Positions 19,524-29,391 are shown, counted from the first letter of the stretch. The stretch: DNA of 64,000 bases from Clostridium sp. cel8 (GCF_014050525.1 NZ_JACGAG010000005.1:1-64000); one strand, 5' to 3'. Notes: generated from the sequence alone by a model not told the origin. A program made the numbers and translations.

Positions 19524-20846
19524 ATGATGTCACAATTAAAAGATGAATTGATATCAAAATTAAACAATAAGACTGCAAAACTTGGTGTAGTTGGTCTTGG
19601 ATATGTAGGACTTCCACTTGCAGTGGAAAAAGCAAAAGTAGGATATAATGTTATTGGTTTTGATGTTCAAGATAAAAAAGTTGAAATGGTAAATAATGGA
19701 CATAATTACATAGGAGATGTAGTTGATTCAGATCTCTCAGTATTAGTTGAGCAAGGAAAGCTAAAAGCTACTACTGATTTTCAATTTGTAAAAGAAGTAG
19801 ATGCAGTTACAATATCTGTACCTACTCCACTTGATATTTATAAGCAGCCTGACTTATCATATGTAGTTAACTCTACAAAGAGTGTGGCAAAATATCTTCA
19901 TAGAGGTATGCTTGTAGTACTTGAAAGCACTACATATCCTGGAACTACAGAGGAAGTTCTTAAACCTATACTTGAAGAAAGTGGATTAAAGTGCGGAGAG
20001 GACTTTTTCCTTGCATTTTCACCAGAGAGAGTTGATCCTGGAAATAAGAAATATAAAACAAAAAATACTCCTAAGGTAGTTGGAGGATGCACTAAAGAAT
20101 GTACTGAGGTTGCAGCAACCCTTTATAGAAATGTACTGAAGAGCGATGTATTTACAGTATCATCACCTGCAGTTGCAGAAATGGAAAAAATACTTGAAAA
20201 TACATTTAGAAATATAAACATAGGTCTTATAAATGAAATGGCAATTTTGTGTAGTAGAATGAATATTGACATATGGGAAGTAATTGAGGCTGCAAAGACA
20301 AAGCCTTATGGATTTATGCCATTTTATCCAGGCCCAGGACTTGGTGGACATTGTATACCACTTGATCCATTTTATCTTTCATGGAAGGCAAAGGAATATG
20401 ATTTCCATACAAAACTCATAGAGGCTTCTGGAGATATAAATGATTCAATGCCTGCTTTTGTAGTTGATACAGCAATGAAGCTTTTAAATAAATATGAAAA
20501 AAAGGCAATGAATGGTGCAAAGGTGTTGCTTCTAGGTGTTGCATATAAAAATGATATAGATGATATGAGAGAATCACCAGCACTTAAAGTAATAGAACAT
20601 TTAGAGAAAAATGGAGCAGATGTTATTGTAAATGATCCATATATACCTAAGTTTAAATATAAAGATAAAGAATATAATAGTGTTGAATGGAAAGATGTTA
20701 TAGATGAATCAGATATAGTTATAATAACTACAAATCACAGCTGTTATGATTATGAAGAAATTGTTAAAAGAGCAAAGATTGTATATGATACTAGAAATGC
20801 TACAAAAGATGTGAAAAATAATAGAAATAAAATTTATAAACTATAA
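19524..20846 (+). CDS. UDP-N-acetylglucosamine 6-dehydrogenase-like (WbpA type)
   Basis: A nucleotide-sugar dehydrogenase of 440 residues. It has the NAD-binding motif LGVVGLGYVGLPLAV, the Glu-containing stretch VVLESTTYPGTTEE, the catalytic cysteine in GPGLGGHCIPLDPFYLSWKA and the UDP-binding C-terminal domain with KNDIDDMRESPALKVIEHL. It oxidises the C6 alcohol of a UDP-sugar to the acid with two NAD+. The following oxidoreductase and acetyltransferase match the WbpB and WbpD steps, so UDP-GlcNAc is the probable substrate. Two ATGs (19524, 19527) follow AGGAGG. Confidence 0.88.
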   Translation: MMSQLKDELISKLNNKTAKLGVVGLGYVGLPLAVEKAKVGYNVIGFDVQDKKVEMVNNGHNYIGDVVDSDLSVLVEQGKLKATTDFQFVKEVDAVTISVPTPLDIYKQPDLSYVVNSTKSVAKYLHRGMLVVLESTTYPGTTEEVLKPILEESGLKCGEDFFLAFSPERVDPGNKKYKTKNTPKVVGGCTKECTEVAATLYRNVLKSDVFTVSSPAVAEMEKILENTFRNINIGLINEMAILCSRMNIDIWEVIEAAKTKPYGFMPFYPGPGLGGHCIPLDPFYLSWKAKEYDFHTKLIEASGDINDSMPAFVVDTAMKLLNKYEKKAMNGAKVLLLGVAYKNDIDDMRESPALKVIEHLEKNGADVIVNDPYIPKFKYKDKEYNSVEWKDVIDESDIVIITTNHSCYDYEEIVKRAKIVYDTRNATKDVKNNRNKIYKL

Positions 20847-20850
20847 ATAT

Positions 20851-20891
20851 TTAAGAATATAAGTCCTAGTTTATAGGACTTATATTCTTAA
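20851..20891. repeat. 18-bp perfect intergenic hairpin inside the glycan operon
   Basis: The arm at 20851-20868 and its complement at 20874-20891 pair perfectly over 18 bp around a 5-nt loop (GTTTA). No T-run follows on either strand, so it is not a standard terminator. It lies between the WbpA-like and WbpB-like genes, where it could act in mRNA processing or stability. Confidence 0.8.
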
Positions 20892-20920
20892 ATGGAGTAA
20901 TTTTAATGAGGAGTGTTTTT

Positions 20921-22027
20921 ATGAAAAAGTTAAAATTTGCAATTATAGGTTGTGGAAGAATTTCTTATAAGCATATAGAAGCATTGGTGAATAATAAGGA
21001 AGAAGCAGAGCTTGTATGTACTTGTGATGTAATAAAAGAAAAGGCAGAGGAAAAGAAAAATGAGTACATAGATAAAATGGGAGAAAATGCAGAAGTAAAA
21101 GTATATACAGATTATAAAGAAATGCTTGACAATGAAGAAATAGATGTTGTTACAGTTGCAACTGAAAGTGGATACCATCCAGAAATAGCAATTTATTGCA
21201 TGAACAAGAAAAAACATGTTATTGTAGAGAAACCAATGGCACTTTCTATAAAGGATGCAGATGACATGATAAAATGTTCTAAGGAAAATAATGTTAAGCT
21301 GTGTATAAGTCATCAAAATAGATTTAATAAGCCAATTCAAAAGCTTAGAAAAGCAATTGATGATAATAGGTTTGGAAGACTTATAAATGGAACTGCAAGG
21401 ATTCTTTGGAACAGAAATATGAATTACTATAAGCAGGCACCTTGGAGAGGTACTTGGAAGTTAGATGGTGGTACTTTGATGAACCAATGTATACATGATA
21501 TAGATTTATTGCAGTGGATGATGGGTGGAGAAATAGATAGTGTATATGCTCAGTGTGATACATTTTTAAGAGATATAGAAGCAGAAGATTTTGGTGCAAT
21601 AATTATACGATTTAAAAATGGTTCTATTGGAATAGTTGAAGGAAGTGCATGTGTGTATCCAAAGAATTTGGAAGAAACACTTAGCATATTCGGAGAAAAT
21701 GGTGCAGTGTCCATAGGAGGTCTTGCAGTAAATAAGATTGAAACATGGAGATTTGCAGATAATATAGATAGCGAAGAAGAAATATTAAAACAACAGCAAG
21801 GGGATCCTGATACAGTATACGGCTTTGGTCATACGCCACTTTTCAAGGACATGATTGATGCAATAAACAATGACAGAGCTCCTCTTGTAAGCGGAGAAGA
21901 AGGTAAAAAAGGTATGTCTATAATTCTTGCTGCATATAAATCAAGACTTACTGGAATGCCAGTGAAATTTCCACTTAAGGATTTTTCAACTATGGATATG
22001 GTAAATATAAGTAAGATACATAAATAG
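20921..22027 (+). CDS. Gfo/Idh/MocA oxidoreductase (WbpB-like)
   Basis: An NAD(P)-dependent oxidoreductase of 368 residues. The N-terminal Rossmann motif is KFAIIGCGRISYKHIEAL, followed by the conserved EKPMALS and a C-terminal Gfo/Idh domain with GGTLMNQCIHDIDLLQWMMG. In the WbpA-B-E-D pathway this family oxidises C3 of UDP-GlcNAc uronate, giving the 3-keto sugar. Its place between WbpA- and WbpD-like genes supports that role. The in-frame ATG at 20906 is replaced by ATG 20921, which has GAGGAG at proper spacing. Confidence 0.85.
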   Translation: MKKLKFAIIGCGRISYKHIEALVNNKEEAELVCTCDVIKEKAEEKKNEYIDKMGENAEVKVYTDYKEMLDNEEIDVVTVATESGYHPEIAIYCMNKKKHVIVEKPMALSIKDADDMIKCSKENNVKLCISHQNRFNKPIQKLRKAIDDNRFGRLINGTARILWNRNMNYYKQAPWRGTWKLDGGTLMNQCIHDIDLLQWMMGGEIDSVYAQCDTFLRDIEAEDFGAIIIRFKNGSIGIVEGSACVYPKNLEETLSIFGENGAVSIGGLAVNKIETWRFADNIDSEEEILKQQQGDPDTVYGFGHTPLFKDMIDAINNDRAPLVSGEEGKKGMSIILAAYKSRLTGMPVKFPLKDFSTMDMVNISKIHK

Positions 22028-22062
22028 AATTATTAAACTATGTATTCTAGAAGGAGTAAAAA

Positions 22063-22812
22063 ATGGATAATTATTTTATATCTAAAAAAGCCATTATAGG
22101 AAAAAACGTAACATTTGGTCATTTTGTAGTTATAGAAGATGACGTCATTATAGGAGATAATTGTATTATTGGCAATAATGTAGTAGTGCATAAAGCTACA
22201 AAAATCGGCAGTAATGTAAGAATAGATGACAATGCTATTATAGGAAAACAGCCTATGAGAGCTGCAAATAGCATATTTAAAGATGATGAAAAAGATATGG
22301 AACCTGCTATTATAGGAGATGAATGCCTTATAGGAGCCTCTTCTATAGTCTATGCAGGTTGTAAAATAGGTGAAAAAACCTTGATTGCAGATTTGGCGGT
22401 AGTTAGAGAAAATGTATCTATAGGGAGAAAGACTATAATAGGAAAAGGTGCTACAGTGGAGAATTACTGCACTGTAGGATCTAATTGTAAAATACAGACC
22501 AATGCTTATATAACTGCATATTCCAAAATAGAAGATTATGTATTTATAGCACCTTGTGTTGTAACATCAAATGACAATTATGCAGCTAGATCAAAGGAAA
22601 GATTTAATCACTTTAAAGGTGTAACGGTAAAAAAAGGTGGCAGAATAGGAGCTGGAGCTGTAGTATTGCCAGGGAAAACTATAGAGGAAGATGGGTTTGC
22701 AGCAGCGGGAAGTCTTGTTACAAAAGATGTAGAAAGTGAAACTATAGTTGCAGGTAACCCTGCTAGATATTTAAGAAAGGTACCAGAAGATCAGCTGCTT
22801 AGAAATCAGTAA
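22063..22812 (+). CDS. Left-handed beta-helix acyltransferase (WbpD-like)
   Basis: A 249-residue hexapeptide-repeat protein (runs such as DDVIIGDNCIIGNNVVVHKA and GGRIGAGAVVLPGKTIEEDG), typical of trimeric sugar N-acetyltransferases. The end, TIVAGNPARYLRKVP, is common in this class. By context it would N-acetylate the 3-amino group of a UDP-GlcNAc(3N)A-type sugar. It is longer than WbpD itself because of extra N-terminal coils. It starts at ATG behind AGAAGGAG. Confidence 0.85.
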   Translation: MDNYFISKKAIIGKNVTFGHFVVIEDDVIIGDNCIIGNNVVVHKATKIGSNVRIDDNAIIGKQPMRAANSIFKDDEKDMEPAIIGDECLIGASSIVYAGCKIGEKTLIADLAVVRENVSIGRKTIIGKGATVENYCTVGSNCKIQTNAYITAYSKIEDYVFIAPCVVTSNDNYAARSKERFNHFKGVTVKKGGRIGAGAVVLPGKTIEEDGFAAAGSLVTKDVESETIVAGNPARYLRKVPEDQLLRNQ

Positions 22813-22837
22813 TTATTTAACCTATGAGGTGTAACTT

Positions 22838-23944
22838 ATGAAAATATGTATGCTTACATCAGGACATGATGTATTTGACAATAGAATTTACTATAAAGAA
22901 ATACTATCTTTGAAAAAAAAATATAGTGAAATTTATCTAGTGGCTCCTGGAGATAGAGATTTTGTTACAGAGGATGGAGTAATAGTTAAATGTTTTCCAA
23001 AGAGGAAGAACTGGCATGACAGAGTAGAACCTATGAGAAATATGTTTAATATAGCAAGTAAAATAGGAGCTGATATATATCATGCACATGAACCAGACTC
23101 ATTTCAGGTAGCTACAAAATTAAAAAAACATTTTGGATGTAAAATAATATATGACTCTCATGAATACTATCCAGAAGCTTTCTCAGAGCATTTTAGATTT
23201 AGCAAATCCATAGCAAAAAAGGCTGTATACATCTATGAGAAAAGGCTTGGAAAACAAGCAGACTGTATAATTACTGTAAATAGTATTTTAGTAGATAAAT
23301 TTAAAAAATATAATGAAAATGTAAGGTTAATACCTAATTATCCTGTTTTGCAAAGTGGAGATTTTAAAAAAGAAGCACATGAAAAGCCTACTTTTATATA
23401 TGTAGGTGGACTTAGAGAAGATAGGGGAATATTTAAAATACTAGAAGCTGTAGAAACTATAAAAGATAAGGACTTTAAATACATATTTGTAGGTCCTTTT
23501 GAAACTAGTGAATTTGAGAGTAAGTGTAAAAATTTTGTAGAAGATAAATTATCTCAAAATGATATTACATTTACAGGAAAAATTCCACATACACAGGTGT
23601 TTGACTATCTAAAATTATCAGATGCAGGATTTGTACTTTTGCAGCCAGGAAACTGGAGATATGTGAATTCTGAACCTATAAAGTTATTTGAATATATGAG
23701 CAGTAAAACTGCAGTTATAGGAAGTAATTTTCCAATGATAGAAAATGTACTTACTAAATCTGGAAGCGGAATACTTGTTAGGCCAGATTCTCCTGAAGAA
23801 ATAGCTCGTGCTATCATTGAAGTTGCAGAAAATCTAAATAAGGCTAAAATTATGGGCGAAAGTGGATACAAAGATGTTACAAAAGTATATAATTGGAATG
23901 TGTGCGAAAGGGAATTGCTAGATGCATACAGTCAATTAGGATAA
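22838..23944 (+). CDS. Glycosyltransferase (GT4-like)
   Basis: A GT-B fold enzyme of 368 residues. The N-terminal domain KICMLTSGHDVFDNRIYYKE is typical of WbuB/FnlL-like family 4 transferases. The donor site includes FIYVGGLREDRGI and SEPIKLFEYMSSKTAVIGS. No membrane helices are seen. It follows the acyltransferase after 25 bp and probably adds the modified uronate sugar, though this is only inferred from order. Confidence 0.85.
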   Translation: MKICMLTSGHDVFDNRIYYKEILSLKKKYSEIYLVAPGDRDFVTEDGVIVKCFPKRKNWHDRVEPMRNMFNIASKIGADIYHAHEPDSFQVATKLKKHFGCKIIYDSHEYYPEAFSEHFRFSKSIAKKAVYIYEKRLGKQADCIITVNSILVDKFKKYNENVRLIPNYPVLQSGDFKKEAHEKPTFIYVGGLREDRGIFKILEAVETIKDKDFKYIFVGPFETSEFESKCKNFVEDKLSQNDITFTGKIPHTQVFDYLKLSDAGFVLLQPGNWRYVNSEPIKLFEYMSSKTAVIGSNFPMIENVLTKSGSGILVRPDSPEEIARAIIEVAENLNKAKIMGESGYKDVTKVYNWNVCERELLDAYSQLG

Positions 23945-23961
23945 TGCATTTTGGAGGAGCT

Positions 23962-25506
23962 ATGAGTGAGTCAAGAAAGAGTATGAAAAGTATAGCCAAA
24001 TATAGCATGATCATAACTGCTCTATTGGTAATAAGTAAATTTACAGGATTTTTAAGAGAATTTATAGTTGCTATACAGCTAGGTGCTACGGCAGAATCGG
24101 ATATATTTAAAACTGCAAGTGCCATGCCTCAAGTGTTTTTCAGTGCAGTTGCAGCTGCACTAGTTACTACTTTTATACCTGTATTTTCAAATGTAAAAAA
24201 TGATAGAAAAAAGGCAGATAGGTTTTTTAACAATGTATTGAATATAGTTGGAATTCTATGTATAGTGCTTTCAATTATAGCAATAGTAGTTTCTCCACAG
24301 CTTGTGAAATTATTTGCAGGTGGTTTTAATGGAGAGAATTTCAATACAACAGTTAAGCTTACACGAGTGCTCATGCCATCTATAATATTTTTGGGGATAA
24401 GTGGCCTTTATACTGGATATCTTCAATCCTATGGAAAATTTGTTCAACCAGCTCTAACTGGAATTACAGCTAATATAGCAATAATAATAGGCCTCGTTAT
24501 ATTCTACAATCGATATGGGCTTTTAGCAGCTATATTGTCTGTATTTGCAGGAGCAATAACTCAAGCAATAACTCAAAGACCTTTTATGGGAAAAAATTAT
24601 AGGTACAAATTTATTATAGATTTTAAAGATAAGAATGTACAAAAGATGATGGTGCTTTCTGTGCCAATACTTATAAGTAGTGCAGTTTCTCAAATAAACT
24701 TAATGGTGGCAAGAAATTTTGCGTCATATTTAATAAATGGAAGTATATCCGTTATAGATTATGCTACTAAATTTAGCACTATAATAAATCAAGTTTTTAT
24801 AGTGTCTATAACTACTGTTTTGTATCCAAAACTTACTGATAGATTTGCTATGAATGATATGGATGGATTTAAAAATCTCTTTGTTAGATCTGTAAATATA
24901 GTTATGATGGTAGCTATTCCTCTTGTATTTGGACTTGCAATTTTAAGTGAACCTATTATAACACTTATACTTCAGCATGGAAAGTTTGACAGAAGTGCTA
25001 CAATAGCAACTTCAACATGTTTAAAGTATCTTGCATTTTCAGCATTTGGATATTCCCTTATGGATATACTTGGTAAAGTATTTTTTGCAATGAAAAATAC
25101 TGTAATACCTATGGTAAATGGTTTTATACTTGTTGTAGTAAATATTATATTTATACTCGTTTTAGGACCAATTATGAAAGTAAATGGAATTGCATTTGCT
25201 ACTACGTTATCAGTGACGATATTAGCTATTATTCTATTTGCAGAAATTAGGAAAAAGGTAAGTGGAATAAGTTATAAATTTATATTTATAGGATTTGTGA
25301 AGATGTTAATATCAGGTGCTGTTATGGCACTTTTGGTGTTTGAATGTTATACATTTTTAAATAGTGTACTGCCAGAGAAAAATATATTTTTAGCTATAAA
25401 TATAATGGCAAGTACATTGGTAGGTGTATTAGCTTATACAATTATGTTAATAATTTTAAAAGTAGAGGAATTGACAGAATTAATAAAGCTAAAGATTAAA
25501 AAGTGA
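23962..25506 (+). CDS. MurJ/MviN-like lipid-linked sugar flippase (copy 1)
   Basis: A 514-residue polytopic protein (about 14 helices) of the MOP superfamily. The N-terminus has SKFTGFLREFIVAIQLGATAESD, matching the MurJ signature, followed by FIPVFSN-type residues. MurJ flips lipid II. In a glycan cluster, a MurJ relative may flip an undecaprenyl-linked repeat unit instead. The frame opens at 23893, but GGAGGAG at 23953-23959 indicates ATG 23962. A second copy lies at 31848. Confidence 0.88.
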   Translation: MSESRKSMKSIAKYSMIITALLVISKFTGFLREFIVAIQLGATAESDIFKTASAMPQVFFSAVAAALVTTFIPVFSNVKNDRKKADRFFNNVLNIVGILCIVLSIIAIVVSPQLVKLFAGGFNGENFNTTVKLTRVLMPSIIFLGISGLYTGYLQSYGKFVQPALTGITANIAIIIGLVIFYNRYGLLAAILSVFAGAITQAITQRPFMGKNYRYKFIIDFKDKNVQKMMVLSVPILISSAVSQINLMVARNFASYLINGSISVIDYATKFSTIINQVFIVSITTVLYPKLTDRFAMNDMDGFKNLFVRSVNIVMMVAIPLVFGLAILSEPIITLILQHGKFDRSATIATSTCLKYLAFSAFGYSLMDILGKVFFAMKNTVIPMVNGFILVVVNIIFILVLGPIMKVNGIAFATTLSVTILAIILFAEIRKKVSGISYKFIFIGFVKMLISGAVMALLVFECYTFLNSVLPEKNIFLAINIMASTLVGVLAYTIMLIILKVEELTELIKLKIKK

Positions 25507-25522
25507 TAGGAGAAGAATTCAA

Positions 25523-26869
25523 ATGGGAAGCAGAAAGTCAAAATTTATATTATATAGTGTTTTAATAGTAGTTATTATTTTAACTTCTATTATATATAGA
25601 ATGAAATTTTATAAACCATATAGTGATAATAATCAAAACCTACCACCTGAATTGAGAAATAAGACAATAGTTAGATTGTGGATGAAAAAAAGTATTATCT
25701 CTCCTATAAGATCATATCAAATAGAGAAATTCAATGAGGAAAACAAAGATAATATATACATAATATTTACTGAGTATAAAGAAGATTATTACAATGCTTT
25801 AAGAACAACCCTTGCAACTAAAAAGTATGCGCCTGATATTTTTGAGTATGGATATACTGATCTTATGAAAAATGATCAGGTAGCAAGTTTAAAAGATATT
25901 GGATTTAATACTAAAAGTGTTGACAGTTCAAATATAGTTACATATAAGAATATGTTTCTTGGAGTTAAACTTATGGAAACAAATGCAAAAATGATATGGA
26001 ATAAGGAGATATTTAAAGAGGCGGGACTTGATCCAAATAAGCCGCCTAAAACATATGAAGAGCTTATAGATTATTCCTTGAAGATAAAAGAGAAATTTCC
26101 TAATATTACTCCATTTGCATTTCCAATAGGTGAATATGAAGATATGAAAATTTCAATTGGTGAGCCTAGTGTAAATGAAGGAAGTATATATACTAGTTTT
26201 TGGGACTATAAAAAGGGAACTTATAACTTTAACCATGCTAAAGATATATTGAATGTGTATAAAGAAATGTATTCTAAGAATTTACTTGCAAAAGATTTTG
26301 CAAGTAAAAGTAGAAATCAGATGAGATCTGAATTCTATCGTGGAGATATAGCTATGATGATAAGTACTTATGAAGATAGAGGATATTTTTCAAATATACT
26401 TCCTTTAAATTTTGAAATGGGAATACAGGATATAATACAAACAGGAGATAATCCAAATGTATATTATTATGTAACAAATAGCAATTTCCTAGTTGCAAAT
26501 AAGTATGCTATAAGTGATAAAAAGAAAAGAGAAGCTATAAAAGAAGTATATGACTATATGGTAAGTGAGGATGTAAATAAGGAAGTAATGGAATCCAGAA
26601 ATGCATTGCCACTGAATGTTAAAACTACAAAAATAGAAAATGATATATACAGTGAATATGGAGATGTAAGCAAATTTAAAAATGAAACTTATGATCCTAC
26701 ATTATTTTTGAGTAGGGATTCCGCATATGAAATTGGTCTTATAGTTGATGCAATAAAGGGAAATGATTCAGTAGATGATGTTATTAATAAATTAAATGAT
26801 AAATATAAATATTACTATAATTTTGCAGTAGATAAGGAAAACTTTAATTTTAAATACTATAAAAAGTAA
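25523..26869 (+). CDS. Membrane-anchored extracellular solute-binding protein, orphan
   Basis: A 448-residue family 1 type solute-binding protein. One N-terminal membrane helix (residues ~7-27) lacks a lipobox cysteine, so it is an uncleaved anchor or signal peptide. The body shows the fold's marks (IVRLWMKKS, NPKT-like DPNKPPKTYEELIDYSLKIK, YRGDIAMMISTYE). No ABC permease or ATPase is near. It sits between a MurJ-like gene and a polymerase-like gene, 16 bp from each, so it is probably part of the glycan operon with a non-transport or borrowed-transporter role. Confidence 0.75.
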   Translation: MGSRKSKFILYSVLIVVIILTSIIYRMKFYKPYSDNNQNLPPELRNKTIVRLWMKKSIISPIRSYQIEKFNEENKDNIYIIFTEYKEDYYNALRTTLATKKYAPDIFEYGYTDLMKNDQVASLKDIGFNTKSVDSSNIVTYKNMFLGVKLMETNAKMIWNKEIFKEAGLDPNKPPKTYEELIDYSLKIKEKFPNITPFAFPIGEYEDMKISIGEPSVNEGSIYTSFWDYKKGTYNFNHAKDILNVYKEMYSKNLLAKDFASKSRNQMRSEFYRGDIAMMISTYEDRGYFSNILPLNFEMGIQDIIQTGDNPNVYYYVTNSNFLVANKYAISDKKKREAIKEVYDYMVSEDVNKEVMESRNALPLNVKTTKIENDIYSEYGDVSKFKNETYDPTLFLSRDSAYEIGLIVDAIKGNDSVDDVINKLNDKYKYYYNFAVDKENFNFKYYKK

Positions 26870-26884
26870 TTATGTGGATTTTAT

Positions 26885-28357
26885 ATGATTGGAGAAATAA
26901 CCAAAATGCATGAATATATTTGTGAATATTTAAAAGAACATAATAAAATTATATTAATATCAATAATAGCTTCTGCTGTATTTGGTTTAATACTATACAG
27001 TAAAATAGGTATGAGGACATCAGCTATGCTCTTTGTAGCACTTTTTTGTCTGATTATAAATGTTTATTTAATATATGAGGATAGAAGAAAATCAATACTT
27101 ATGTTTTTAATCTTACTACCTATTTATACTACTGTTAGAAGAATATGTTATTTTGATTTGCTGTTTTTTAAGGTGACATTTGAAACAATTTATGTGACAA
27201 TTTTAAGTGTTAGTAGTTTTAAGGATATAGTGTATACTGTGAAATCCCTATTTAAGTCTAGAGAAGAACTTTCATTCAAATTTATATGTATGATAGGTGC
27301 ATTCTTCATATTTTGTGTAAACAGTGCATTTTATTCTGTTAATGTATTTAATAGTTTAAGTGAAGTTTATATAGGGGTTTTTGCACCAATTATGATAATG
27401 TTGTGCACAATTACATATTTTGAAAAAGAAGATAAATACCTTATATTTTATAGTTTTATTGTGGCAATTGATTTCAGCTGTTTGTATGGATTTTTTCAGA
27501 TATTTAGCAGGGGATTTTCACTTTCCTCAATAAAGACAAATAAGATATATCTCACTTTTGGTTATAATAATGTAAATATATTTGCAGGAATATTAGTGTC
27601 TGTACTACCGCTTTTAATTGAGATGATATTGTACAAAAAAAATAGTAAGTTGGAAAAAATATTTTTGTATCCTTCATTTATACTGTATTCTATAGCAGCT
27701 CTAATTACGTTCAGCAGAGGAGCGTGGCTTTGCTATATAGGTGTTATATTTTTATCACTCTTAAGCAAAAGATATAGAAAAATATTAATAGTTTTGTTGG
27801 TGCCAGCAATTTTTGTTGCAAAGCCTGTATTTCACTATATAATAGACAGAGGTACTTCAACTTCATTTTTACATAATGAGTCTGCAGTAGCTAGATTGCA
27901 ATCAATATTTACTGACCTTAATATTATGAAAAATTACCCTTTTGGTATTGGAGGAGGAAATTTTGCAGAAGCTTACAACAAATTCTGCTTTCAAGGATAT
28001 TTGTCAATGCCAGAAAATATAAGATTTAATGCAACTGCGGCACATTATACACTGGAAAATGCACATAATTTGCTGCTCCAAATAGGAGTTGAATTTGGAA
28101 TAGTTTCAGCTATTATATTTGTTGTTATTGTGCTCAATAGATTAAAAGTATGTCTAAAAAATATTGAGTACTGCAGAGGAGTGTTTAATTCCGTAATTAT
28201 ATATTCTATGTTTTCTTTAATAACTGGAAATGAATTTGATCATAAGGGAGTAATTACAGGAACAATTATAGCTTTTGTAATGTTTGGTGTAATAAGTCTA
28301 TCTTTAAAGAAAAAAGATAGTGTAAATAAATTAGATTCTACAATGGGGGAAGATTGA
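26885..28357 (+). CDS. O-antigen ligase/polymerase family membrane protein (copy 1)
   Basis: A 490-residue protein with about 11 predicted membrane helices and the Wzy_C-type signatures ITFSRGAWLCYIGVIF and FGIGGGNFAEAYNKF, with an external loop before the histidine region AHNLLLQIGVEFGI. This family polymerises or ligates undecaprenyl-linked glycans at the outer face of the membrane. ATG 26885 is used; ATG 26906 is also possible. It overlaps or abuts the next gene, showing a tight operon. Confidence 0.82.
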   Translation: MIGEITKMHEYICEYLKEHNKIILISIIASAVFGLILYSKIGMRTSAMLFVALFCLIINVYLIYEDRRKSILMFLILLPIYTTVRRICYFDLLFFKVTFETIYVTILSVSSFKDIVYTVKSLFKSREELSFKFICMIGAFFIFCVNSAFYSVNVFNSLSEVYIGVFAPIMIMLCTITYFEKEDKYLIFYSFIVAIDFSCLYGFFQIFSRGFSLSSIKTNKIYLTFGYNNVNIFAGILVSVLPLLIEMILYKKNSKLEKIFLYPSFILYSIAALITFSRGAWLCYIGVIFLSLLSKRYRKILIVLLVPAIFVAKPVFHYIIDRGTSTSFLHNESAVARLQSIFTDLNIMKNYPFGIGGGNFAEAYNKFCFQGYLSMPENIRFNATAAHYTLENAHNLLLQIGVEFGIVSAIIFVVIVLNRLKVCLKNIEYCRGVFNSVIIYSMFSLITGNEFDHKGVITGTIIAFVMFGVISLSLKKKDSVNKLDSTMGED

Positions 28358-28359
28358 TT

Positions 28360-29391
28360 ATGGCTAAATTAAAAAAAATGACGGTATCTATAGTAATTCC
28401 CTGTCGAAATGAAAGAAATTATATAAAAAGATGTATAGATTCTTTTATCAATCAAACTTACGATAATAGTTTGTATGAAGTTTTAGTATGTGATGGTATG
28501 TCTGATGATGGTACTAGGGATATAATTAAAAATTATGAAAATATGTATGATAATATAAAGCTTATAGATAATAAGGGACTATCTGCACCTAGAGGAATGA
28601 ATGAGGGAATTAAATCAAGTAAGGCTGATGTTATAATAATCTTTGGTGCTCATGCCTATGCAGATGAAAATTTTATAAAAGAAAATATATTAGCACTTAC
28701 AACCCATGAAGTTGGATGTGTAGGAGGTCCTATAGAAACTATAAATGAAAATGATAAAGGACTTGCAATTTCCATGGCAATGAGTTCGCCCTTTGGAGTT
28801 GGAAATGCCTTATTCAGGTATTCTAAAGAAGAAACTTATGTAGATACTGTGGCATTTGGATGTTACAAGAGAGAAGTTTTAGATGATATAGGGTATTTCG
28901 ATGAAGAACTTGTTAGAAATCAAGATGACGAATTAAATTTTAGAGTAATTGAAAAAGGATATAAAATACTTTTGTCACCTAAAATAAAATCTTATTATTA
29001 TAGTAGAGCATCACTTAGAAAACTTTGGAAGCAGTACTATCAATATGGATTTTGGAAAGTTAGGGTAATGCAAAAACATGGAGGCCTTGCATCATTAAGG
29101 CATATTGTTCCAGCTGCATTTGTTCTCACAAATATAATAGGAATACTTGGAAGTATATTCAATAGATGGATATTGTATCTTTGGATGTTAGAGGTAATAT
29201 TATATCTTAGTGGAGATGTGTTATTTTCTTTTAAACTCATTTTAAAAAATAAAAAGATATGGAAGTATATATTTTTAATTTTCCCAATACTTCACTTAAG
29301 TTATGGTATAGGATTTATAAATGGATTGTTTAATTTCTATGTTTTTAAATCTAATAGGGCTATTAAAAATAATACTAAAATGTCTCGATAG
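28360..29391 (+). CDS. Glycosyltransferase family 2
   Basis: A GT-A enzyme of 343 residues. The N-terminal domain has VSIVIPCRNERNYIKRCIDSF, the DxD-like VCDGMSDDGTRDII and NQDDELNFRV, which places the acceptor base near the QxxxxR-like motif. Two or three hydrophobic segments at the C-terminus (about 250-330) suggest membrane association. The start is ATG 28360, 2 bp after the upstream stop, behind GGGGGA; TTG 28354 also opens the frame. Confidence 0.87.
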   Translation: MAKLKKMTVSIVIPCRNERNYIKRCIDSFINQTYDNSLYEVLVCDGMSDDGTRDIIKNYENMYDNIKLIDNKGLSAPRGMNEGIKSSKADVIIIFGAHAYADENFIKENILALTTHEVGCVGGPIETINENDKGLAISMAMSSPFGVGNALFRYSKEETYVDTVAFGCYKREVLDDIGYFDEELVRNQDDELNFRVIEKGYKILLSPKIKSYYYSRASLRKLWKQYYQYGFWKVRVMQKHGGLASLRHIVPAAFVLTNIIGILGSIFNRWILYLWMLEVILYLSGDVLFSFKLILKNKKIWKYIFLIFPILHLSYGIGFINGLFNFYVFKSNRAIKNNTKMSR

